A stretch of DNA of 64,000 nt from Dyadobacter sp. CY261 (GTDB lineage: Bacteria > Bacteroidota > Bacteroidia > Cytophagales > Spirosomataceae), in contig NZ_JAKCPW010000010.1 of the NCBI RefSeq assembly GCF_021440085.1, forward strand, positions 186,001-250,000. The letters are read 5' to 3'. This document shows positions 35,209-41,975 of the stretch, piece by piece. Both the position numbers and the translations under genes were made by a program. Below the pieces are notes generated by a model. The model was not told where the DNA came from. It made no database searches and saw nothing but the letters and a program-made list of their open reading frames with translations. The stretch's first letter is position 1. Every line of letters begins with the position of its first letter.

Positions 35209-36848
35209 ATCTTCCTCCCCGTATTAATCACATTCACCCCATTAAACCTCGTCGTCGAACTTCCGTGGGATACGGCGCTGATTTGGGCGGGTTGGCCTTT
35301 GCCGTCGAAAAACGACCCGAATGTGCGGTAATCGTCTTTGTCACAAAGCTGTACGCATGAGTTCCAGAATTCCTGGGTGTTCGACTGGTAAGCTACGTCG
35401 TCAAGCATCCCGGCAATTTCCCCGTTTTTGATTTCGTAGAAAACCTGCCCTCCGAACTGGAAGTTGTAGCGCTGCTGATCAATCGAGTAAGATCCTCTTC
35501 CAATAATGTAAATGCCTTTTTCAACCCCCTTGATCATATCGAGCACGCTGCGTTTTTCGGTGGCGGGTTTAAGGCTGATGTTGGGCATGCGCTGAAACTG
35601 CACCGAGCTCCAATCGTCGGCATAGCAGCAACCGTGCGACTCTTTCTCACCCAATATCTGTACCTGATCGCGGATCGCCTGGTAGTTGACCAGGATACCG
35701 TCCCTGATAATATCCCATTCCTTGCAAGGCACGCCTTCGTCGTCGTATCCGACGGCACCCAATGTGTGTGCCCGCGTTTTGTCGGCGACGATATTGACGA
35801 GTTTGCTGCCGTAGTTAAAGTTCTTCGTTTTCCATTTGTCGAGCGTAGCAAAGCTGGTGCCGGCATAATTAGCCTCATAACCCAGCACGCGGTCGAGCTC
35901 TGTCGGGTGCCCTACCGACTCGTGAATGGTGAGCCCTAGGTGGTTGGGATCGAGTACGAGATCGTATTTGCCCGGCAACACCGTTTTGGCTGTCACTTTT
36001 TCTTTTGCCTGTTTGGCGGCCGCAATCGCATCCTCCACCATGTCATATGAATTGCGGTAGCCTACCAATCCATTCGGGCCAGCAATTTTTTCGGCTGCCA
36101 GACCGTCAAGATATTCATAACCCATGCCCATTGGCGAGCTGATCGCGTCTCGGGTTTTGAACTTGCCCGATGCCTTATCTGTAACCGTTACTGTGAAAGT
36201 GGGCCAGATCCGGTGAACATCCTGGTCGATAAACGATCCGTCGGTAGAAGCGAAATATTTTTGTTCGTTGACAAAAAACAGGTTGGAAGTCACAAAACTG
36301 GCCCCATTGTCCATAGCCGCGCCATTAACTTTCATGAGCAGGTCGATTTTATCCCTCACCGGAATTTCAAATGCATTCTTGGTGAGCGGTGTCTTCCAGG
36401 CCTTGTCGCCTACCCCTTTTTGCGGAGCCAGTACTACCGGCTCTTTCTGGAATTTCGAATTCGCTTTGGCAATCGCGACGGCTGTGGCGGCGCATTTGGC
36501 AATGCCGTCGGGCGTGACATCGCTGGTAGCGGAAAAACCCCAGGTGCCGTTCGCGATGACGCGGATTCCGATGCCATAAGATTCGGCATTGACAATATTC
36601 TGGACCTGCTTTTCGCGCGTGAACAAATATTGCTGCAAATAACGCCCGATACGCACATCTGTGTACGTTGCTCCCTTGTCGCGGGCTGCATTCAGCGCGG
36701 TTTCAGCTAACTTTTTCTTGCTCGCGGCGTCCAGCCACGGATTCAGCAACTGTTCTTCGCGCACAGGATTACCGATAACCGGTACCTCGGGGAGCATCAT
36801 TGCTCCAAGCCCCAGGCCCGACATCTGCATGAAGTGTCTTCTTTTCAT
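35205..36848 (-). CDS. tldD: TldD-like metalloprotease with Tat signal, copy 2
   Basis: The protein has 547 residues and is a close paralogue of the other TldD. Tat-type N-terminus MKRRHFMQ with a hydrophobic stretch to about residue 27. HESVGH at 309-314 gives the zinc ligands and the catalytic Glu. SHGCCYADDW is conserved, and the C-terminal segment again reads SFFDGKGQ instead of the canonical Cys motif. It is the first gene of the ten-gene minus-strand locus; a terminator for another gene lies 110 bp upstream. No clear promoter consensus was found upstream. Confidence 0.88.
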   Translation of the reverse strand: MKRRHFMQMSGLGLGAMMLPEVPVIGNPVREEQLLNPWLDAASKKKLAETALNAARDKGATYTDVRIGRYLQQYLFTREKQVQNIVNAESYGIGIRVIANGTWGFSATSDVTPDGIAKCAATAVAIAKANSKFQKEPVVLAPQKGVGDKAWKTPLTKNAFEIPVRDKIDLLMKVNGAAMDNGASFVTSNLFFVNEQKYFASTDGSFIDQDVHRIWPTFTVTVTDKASGKFKTRDAISSPMGMGYEYLDGLAAEKIAGPNGLVGYRNSYDMVEDAIAAAKQAKEKVTAKTVLPGKYDLVLDPNHLGLTIHESVGHPTELDRVLGYEANYAGTSFATLDKWKTKNFNYGSKLVNIVADKTRAHTLGAVGYDDEGVPCKEWDIIRDGILVNYQAIRDQVQILGEKESHGCCYADDWSSVQFQRMPNISLKPATEKRSVLDMIKGVEKGIYIIGRGSYSIDQQRYNFQFGGQVFYEIKNGEIAGMLDDVAYQSNTQEFWNSCVQLCDKDDYRTFGSFFDGKGQPAQISAVSHGSSTTRFNGVNVINTGRKI

Positions 36849-36960
36849 TTGTTAAGGTGATGCCTTTCGGCAGTGGATGAAGGAAATGACCGGATTTTGA
36901 AATCCAATGTAATCAATATATCCCCAACAAATATTGGTGTGGCAATTTTTTTCTACTAAA

Positions 36961-37000
36961 TAAAAAAGAGCTTCGGAAACCTTTCCGGTCCCCGAAGCTC
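36961..37000 (-). terminator. Terminator of the receiver-protein gene
   Basis: A 9-bp stem GAGCTTCGG/CCGAAGCTC (36968-36976 with 36992-37000) is followed on the minus strand by six T residues. It lies 24 bp beyond the stop of the receiver gene and insulates the tld locus. Confidence 0.9.
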
Positions 37001-37023
37001 CCTAAAATTCGGATCATCAAGAT

Positions 37024-37377
37024 CTATTGCAAATGCGAAACCATCAACCTCCGGAGTTGCTGTTCATCCCAGGGCTTGTTGACATAACTATGAAAATAGC
37101 CCTTGCCTGCTGCCCAACGAAACTCATCCGTGTAGGCGTTGCCTGTAAGCAGCACACGCATACTGGAAGGGTATTGATCGGAAGCCAGTTTGAGAAATTC
37201 AAGCCCTGTCATTTCGGGCATCTGGTGGTCGGCAAAAATGACGTCGATTTTGTGTTCGTCGAGGATTTTCAACCCTTCTTCGGTTGATTTGGCCAGATAA
37301 ATCATTGCATCCCTTCGGAACGTCGCTTTAAAGGAATTTAGATTATTGATTTCATGGTCAACATAAAGGATGCTCAT
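37024..37377 (-). CDS. Stand-alone response-regulator receiver protein
   Basis: The protein has 117 residues and consists of one receiver domain. Phospho-acceptor Asp50 is in VIFADHQMPEMTG, Thr78 in LLTGNAY, and Lys101 in VNKPW. The acidic pair is altered: ILYVDHE has Asp7-His8 where most relatives have Asp-Asp, which may change Mg2+ binding. No output domain, so it must act through protein contacts. It has its own -7 box and terminator. Cognate kinase not in the neighbourhood. Confidence 0.88.
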   Translation of the reverse strand: MSILYVDHEINNLNSFKATFRRDAMIYLAKSTEEGLKILDEHKIDVIFADHQMPEMTGLEFLKLASDQYPSSMRVLLTGNAYTDEFRWAAGKGYFHSYVNKPWDEQQLRRLMVSHLQ

Positions 37378-37747
37378 AGTTATTAGATCGATCGGGGTTA
37401 CTACAAAGCAAATTTATGAATTAACTCAATACCCGAACTACATTTCCGGCCCCCTAGAACAGCTGCCCACCCCTTACAAATTCCCAAAGGTATACTATTT
37501 CTATACCGAACGCGACAAATCAACTCATTATCAGCTACTTAACGACAAAAAAATTATTTAACGGCAAGGTGTACTTTAATAAAAATTGGGGGAAAATTTA
37601 GCCCGGCTTAACTATTCGTCTACTTTTCACGACGCCATCGACTGAAATTGGGGGAACAAATTTGGATGGCATTGACGAGCTCCTCTCCGACAACGACCCG
37701 CTGCTGACACCGGAGAGAAGGCAGAAATCTCAAAACGGTGGCGTCAA
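37378..37747. other. Intergenic region upstream of the receiver gene
   Basis: A gap of 370 bp lies between two minus-strand units. It holds the receiver promoter, a 12-bp direct repeat AAATTGGGGGAA at 37583-37594 and 37645-37656, and a weak 7-bp inverted repeat CTCTCCG/CGGAGAG near 37680-37715. I see no supported gene. Confidence 0.4.
37409..37416 (-). promoter_or_regulatory. Candidate -7 box for the receiver gene
   Basis: TAAATTTG on the minus strand fits TAnnTTTG, 32 bp upstream of the start codon. The -33 element is poor. Confidence 0.4.
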
Positions 37748-38560
37748 CTAGCGATCCTGGTAACGGCTCTTCAACAGGTTCATCATGTGCACATTCACAT
37801 CCCATTGGCTTACCAAAGGCATTTGGGTGTAGGGCATTGCAGGCATGTAGGGCGCCGGGCCGAATTCGGTGGTAATGGTAAGCGAAGTTCCGTTTTGCTG
37901 ATGATGCGCTACTACGCGATCCCACCAGCCAAGGTGTGCATTTAAAACCTCTTCCCATTCCGGTGCGCGGGGGTCGTTTACCTGCGGGCCTTCGGGATGA
38001 CCTACGCGGCTATGGATGTGGTCAGTGCGGGAAATGGCGACAGACACTTCATCGGGCAGGTCGGCGAGGAGCGATTCGTGAACGCTGCACCAGTGCGAGA
38101 TATCTAGCGCGATGCGCAGATTGGGGTTCGCTTGAAGATAGCCCATCGTCACGTGAGCGGCAAAAAAGCTTTTGCCCCGGTGCGTTTCGTGGATGATGGG
38201 AATGCCCGATTCGGCCGCAAGTTGCGCCGCCAATCCAAACAGCCGCTGATTTTGGAGTACATTAAAATAATCCTTTCCAGTCTGGCAGTTGATCAGCACT
38301 GGTCGCGCATCGATCAGGTTCCGGAGGTATTTCTCGTAGTTCGCGGCATGTTCATCGATGTCCTTTTCAAAGGACTGCCAGAATTGCCCGATCAATTCCA
38401 GATCGTGTGCCGCCAGTGTGTCCAATATAGCCCGTTTCTCTTCGGAAGCGAGGGGTAGCGCCATTTCCACCCCATCATAGCCGGCGGCCTTTACATTTTT
38501 GCAGAAAGTATCGAATGGAAGCGTGTTTCCCCATTCCGGCGCAAAAAATCGGATAGTCAT
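37748..38560 (-). CDS. Xylose-isomerase-like TIM-barrel protein (sugar isomerase/epimerase)
   Basis: The protein has 270 residues with the AP-endonuclease-2 / xylose-isomerase fold: FFAPEWGNTLPFDTFCKNVKAAGYDGVEMALP, then PIIHETHRGKS, LRIALDISHWCSVHES, DHIHSRVGHPEGPQV and TEFGP. The Glu, Asp and His residues of these motifs are the usual metal ligands. No signal peptide. It is the last gene after a sugar porter (11 bp gap) and a PhyH-type dioxygenase, so it probably acts on a sugar, polyol or sugar acid imported by that porter. Substrate unknown. Confidence 0.85.
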   Translation of the reverse strand: MTIRFFAPEWGNTLPFDTFCKNVKAAGYDGVEMALPLASEEKRAILDTLAAHDLELIGQFWQSFEKDIDEHAANYEKYLRNLIDARPVLINCQTGKDYFNVLQNQRLFGLAAQLAAESGIPIIHETHRGKSFFAAHVTMGYLQANPNLRIALDISHWCSVHESLLADLPDEVSVAISRTDHIHSRVGHPEGPQVNDPRAPEWEEVLNAHLGWWDRVVAHHQQNGTSLTITTEFGPAPYMPAMPYTQMPLVSQWDVNVHMMNLLKSRYQDR

Positions 38561-38571
38561 TCGATTGGTAA

Positions 38572-39969
38572 TCAGCTTTTTTGTAACAATTTTTCAATTT
38601 CTTCCAAAGACCTGCCTTTGGTTTCGGGCACGCGTTTACGGATAAAAAGGAAGTAGCTCAAACAGATGCCCGCGTGGATCAAAAAGGTGACAGGCATTCC
38701 AAAATACTGGTTCATGACCGGAAACAGGGCCGTAGTAAAGAAATTGGCAATCCACAATGCAAGTGTCGCCAACGCCATGGCGTTTCCCCGGATGCGGTTT
38801 GGGAATATTTCCGATAATGCCACCCAGGTAACCGGCCCTAATGTAGCCGAGTAAACAGCGATAAATCCCAGCACGAAAACAAGCACCCATGTGCCCGACC
38901 ATTGCATATAAAACGCAGCGGATAATGCCAAGGCATCAGCAAACAACAGAAATGCCCCATACTGCAACAGCTTTTTGCGCCCCAATTTGTCGATTGTGCC
39001 GATGGCGATGAAAGTAAATACGAAGTTGGTGACCCCGATGATGATGGACTGTAAAAAGGCCGAGTCCTGCGCCATGCCCGCCTTTTTAAACAGCTCTGGC
39101 GCGTACGAAAAGATGGAGTTCTGCCCTACGATCTGTGAAAACACGGCGATCATGATGCCGATGAACATAATATGCCAGACATCCTTCCGGAACAGGTCGC
39201 TTACTTTGGAATCGGTTTTATCGGCAAAACTCTGTTCGATCTGCTCCTGCTCGGCCAATGCGTAGTCCAGTCCGCCAACGCGTTCCAGCACGATGTGTGC
39301 TTCAAATTCGCGTCCGGAACGGATCAGCCATCGCGGGCTCTCGGAAGCGGCGAAAAGACTGAAATAAAAAAGCAACGCTGGAATCGACTGGGACGAAAAC
39401 ATCCAGCGCCAGTTGTCTTCCACATTCAGTAACAGGTAATTGGAAAGATAAGCCAGTAATATTCCAACCACAATCGATAGCTGATAGAATGATACGGTGG
39501 TCCCGCGCATGGATGCCGGGGAGATCTCGGCCAGGTAGATCGGGCAAACCAGCGCTGCCGCCCCTACCGCCACGCCGCTGAGCATTCGAAACCCGATGAA
39601 CATCTGAAAGTTCTCTGCCCAGCCGGTTCCGCCACCTGTTACCGCGAACAGGATGGCACAGATCATCAGCAATTTTTTGCGGCCGAGCCGTTCGCAAAGC
39701 CAGCCCCCCATGATCGCACCGACCGCCGCGCCAAGATTGATACATCCGACTGCCCAACCTGTTTCCAGCTCATTCAGTCCGAAATGCGCCTGAAAAAATG
39801 CGACCGTCCCGGAAATGATGACCAGATCGAACCCAAACAGTATCCCGCCCAGCGCTGCAATGGCGCTCAGTAGATAGACATAGCCTTTATTGATCCGGAC
39901 GGGGCCCGGTGTCCAGCCTGGTGTTGCGCCAGACTGCGGACCGGGAAGATTACCGGCGATGTGTGCCAT
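38572..39969 (-). CDS. MFS sugar porter
   Basis: The protein has 465 residues with twelve predicted membrane helices. Sugar-porter signatures are present: GGILFGFDLVIISG near the first helix, the GRK motifs ERLGRKK and DKLGRKK after helices 2 and 8, SESPRWLI in the central loop, and PETKGRSLEEIE at the C-terminus. It is related to the XylE/GLUT group of proton symporters. It lies between a TIM-barrel isomerase and a PhyH dioxygenase and is the likely entry point of that pathway. Confidence 0.9.
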   Translation of the reverse strand: MAHIAGNLPGPQSGATPGWTPGPVRINKGYVYLLSAIAALGGILFGFDLVIISGTVAFFQAHFGLNELETGWAVGCINLGAAVGAIMGGWLCERLGRKKLLMICAILFAVTGGGTGWAENFQMFIGFRMLSGVAVGAAALVCPIYLAEISPASMRGTTVSFYQLSIVVGILLAYLSNYLLLNVEDNWRWMFSSQSIPALLFYFSLFAASESPRWLIRSGREFEAHIVLERVGGLDYALAEQEQIEQSFADKTDSKVSDLFRKDVWHIMFIGIMIAVFSQIVGQNSIFSYAPELFKKAGMAQDSAFLQSIIIGVTNFVFTFIAIGTIDKLGRKKLLQYGAFLLFADALALSAAFYMQWSGTWVLVFVLGFIAVYSATLGPVTWVALSEIFPNRIRGNAMALATLALWIANFFTTALFPVMNQYFGMPVTFLIHAGICLSYFLFIRKRVPETKGRSLEEIEKLLQKS

Positions 39970-39979
39970 AGTGCGACTG

Positions 39980-40876
39980 CTATTTTAATGAAACGTCCGC
40001 CTCTTTACTCAAAAAATCCGCTTTCGCTTCGGCTAGCCCTGCAGTGTCCCAGGTCAGTAGTGCTTCGTCGGGAACGATATCGATGGGCGTAATGCTGGCG
40101 GAGGAAGATGATGATTCGTTATGACCAATGTTGGTAGAACGGTTATAGCAGGAAATGAGCGACCAGCGCGCACGATCCGACACGTTGGCTTCCGACCGGT
40201 GCAATATGTTGCTATGGAAGAACAGTACATCGCCCGCTTCCAGCTCCACAAATACATGTTCCATTGTTTTCAAAGCCAGATCCACATATTTCTGCGAAGC
40301 ACCCACTTGCTCACCGGAAAAGCCATGTTCTACCCGGCCCATTTTGTGAGAACCTTTGATGACCTGCAAACAGCCGTTCTCGACGTTCGCATCTGTTACC
40401 GCGATCATGACCGACATCATCTGATCAGGATACAAGAATTCATTTTTATACCAATAACCATAGTCCTGATGCCATTCCCACGCACCGCCAACACGCGGCT
40501 CTTTTTGCATGAGTTTGGAATGATAATGGCAAACCGAATGTCCCTCATCGCCGGGCTGGCGGTCCAGCGGCTGGCGATCCAGCGGCTGGCGGTCCAGCGG
40601 CTGGCGATCCAGCAACTGGTCTACGGCGCCAACTAGTGTCTTTCCTCTTGTTAACAACCCATACACGTCATCGCCAGGCTTGTACCAAAGCGAAAGTTTG
40701 CTCCGCTTGCCCGTGCTGTCGTTGACATTGATCGCATGCTTGCTGATTGTAGCGTCGTCCAATGCGATCCGGTAGAGGCGCGACACCTCTTCCGGATTAT
40801 AAAATCTGCGGACGATCAGGTAACCGTCCTCGTTGTACTGCTGAATCTGAGCGGGTGTCAAAAGTTGCTTTGCCAT
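39980..40876 (-). CDS. Phytanoyl-CoA dioxygenase (PhyH) family oxygenase
   Basis: The likely start is the ATG at 40876 (298 residues), just before the domain opening LTPAQIQQYNEDGYLIVRRF; upstream ATGs at 40942 and 40930 are less likely. The Fe(II) ligands are His and Asp of WEWHQDYGYW and the distal His of SNILHRS. It probably hydroxylates a small molecule with 2-oxoglutarate. An oddity is a fourfold repeat of Leu-Asp-Arg-Gln-Pro just before VCHYHSKLM, where relatives have a short loop. First gene of an operon with the sugar porter (10 bp gap), divergent from araC. Confidence 0.82.
   Translation of the reverse strand: MAKQLLTPAQIQQYNEDGYLIVRRFYNPEEVSRLYRIALDDATISKHAINVNDSTGKRSKLSLWYKPGDDVYGLLTRGKTLVGAVDQLLDRQPLDRQPLDRQPLDRQPGDEGHSVCHYHSKLMQKEPRVGGAWEWHQDYGYWYKNEFLYPDQMMSVMIAVTDANVENGCLQVIKGSHKMGRVEHGFSGEQVGASQKYVDLALKTMEHVFVELEAGDVLFFHSNILHRSEANVSDRARWSLISCYNRSTNIGHNESSSSSASITPIDIVPDEALLTWDTAGLAEAKADFLSKEADVSLK
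40556..40615. repeat. In-frame 15-bp tandem repeat (x4) inside the PhyH gene
   Basis: Four direct copies of a 15-bp unit CTGGCGRTCCAGCGG alternate G and A at one site, so they also form two 30-bp units. Each unit contains a small inverted repeat CTGG-CCAG. The repeat encodes LDRQP four times and keeps the frame. Confidence 0.9.
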
Positions 40877-40971
40877 AAAAGTGGGATTAGGGATAGTCAA
40901 TGCCGTATGCAGCAATTTGTATTTTAACATTACAAAATTCATTTATTTCAAGACACAAACGAATGAACTAT

Positions 40972-41002
40972 TTTGTCTAAAACATGGATTATTTTATCTT
41001 TA
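40972..41002 (+). promoter_or_regulatory. Promoter of the araC-type gene
   Basis: TTTG (40972-40975), a 19-bp spacer and TATCTTTA (40995-41002) fit the Bacteroidota promoter with one mismatch in the last base. The implied leader is about 20 nt. Confidence 0.55.
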
Positions 41003-41026
41003 TCATTCATCACTTAAAACACACAT

Positions 41027-41923
41027 ATGCGCAAAAGCAGGGGCTTCGACGGCGAGCTCATTATCGAAATCCCCAAAGTGGCCGCAACGCACTGCGAGCA
41101 GTTGCCGCTGATCAGCCAACTGTTCATTGCCCGGCTGGGCTACTATCCGAAGGCACTGCATCATTACTACCAACGTCCTAGCGGCACTTCGCAGGCTATC
41201 CTGCTCTATTGTAGCGATGGCCAGGGGTGGGTCGAGCTGACGGGCAACATCGCACAGGTACATACGGGTGAGATCGTGATCCTGCCAACAGATGTGCCTC
41301 ATTCTTACGGTGCCGACCCGAAAAATCCGTGGAGCATTTATTGGATGCACCTTGCTGGAAGCCATTGTGATGAGGCCGTAGCTGCCGTCATGAATCGTGA
41401 CGGTGAACCGGCCGGGGCCGTTCGGGTGGGTTTTTCCGAGGAACGCAATGCCCTTTTTACGCATATGGCCAACACGTTGCTGAAAGGGTATAGCGCATCG
41501 AACCTGCTGCATGCAAACCTGGCCCTTCCGCATTACCTTTCGTCGTTTATTGCGCCGGAGCATTTTGGCTCGCAGGCGCAGGCCGAAGCGATGGCAGGCC
41601 CCACCGAAAAGGCGATCCGGCATATGCAGGAAAATCTTTCCAATTCCCTTACGCTGGATAATATTGCCCGTTCGGTAAATCTTTCAGCTTCATTTTTTTC
41701 CAGGAAATTTAAAAAAGACACAGGTTATGCCCCGATTGAGTATTTTAATTATCTGAGAATCCAGAAAGCTTGCCACCTGCTGCATTTCGGCACCATGCGC
41801 GTCAACGAAGTAGCTTCGGCGATCGGGATCGATGACCCCTTCTATTTTTCGAGACTTTTTAAACAGCAAATGGGCATTTCACCCGCGCATTACAAGCGTG
41901 ACCAAGGTGTGAAACGACAATAA
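41027..41923 (+). CDS. AraC-family regulator with cupin sensor domain
   Basis: The protein has 298 residues. The N-terminal half is an AraC-type cupin (QAILLYCSDGQGWVELTGNIAQVHTGEIVILPTDVPHSYGAD, then NPWSIYWMHLAG). The C-terminal double HTH covers about residues 200-295: LTLDNIARSVNLSASFFSRKFKKDTG and RVNEVASAIGIDDPFYFSRLFKQQMGISP. It is divergent from the PhyH/porter/isomerase operon and most likely controls it in response to a sugar or sugar derivative. Confidence 0.9.
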   Translation: MRKSRGFDGELIIEIPKVAATHCEQLPLISQLFIARLGYYPKALHHYYQRPSGTSQAILLYCSDGQGWVELTGNIAQVHTGEIVILPTDVPHSYGADPKNPWSIYWMHLAGSHCDEAVAAVMNRDGEPAGAVRVGFSEERNALFTHMANTLLKGYSASNLLHANLALPHYLSSFIAPEHFGSQAQAEAMAGPTEKAIRHMQENLSNSLTLDNIARSVNLSASFFSRKFKKDTGYAPIEYFNYLRIQKACHLLHFGTMRVNEVASAIGIDDPFYFSRLFKQQMGISPAHYKRDQGVKRQ

Positions 41924-41925
41924 AA

Positions 41926-41956
41926 ACGACAGTGGCGCACGAAGGGCCGCTGTCGT
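41926..41956. terminator. Shared terminator between araC and GH9 genes
   Basis: An 11-bp stem (41926-41936 with 41946-41956) with one G-U pair and a 9-nt loop. On the minus strand it is followed by a T-tract, so it mainly ends the GH9 transcript. It also lies directly after the araC stop. Confidence 0.75.
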
Positions 41957-41975
41957 CAGATTAAATACCGGTTTA

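Noticed and set aside
37370..37561. A 63-codon plus-strand frame upstream of the receiver gene
   Set aside because: It overlaps the start and promoter of the receiver gene and has no family features or promoter.
37620..37958. A 112-codon minus-strand frame overlapping the TIM-barrel gene
   Set aside because: It shares DNA with the well-supported isomerase-like gene and has no motif; an apparent coding look in the gap 37600-37747 on the plus strand lacks a start codon.
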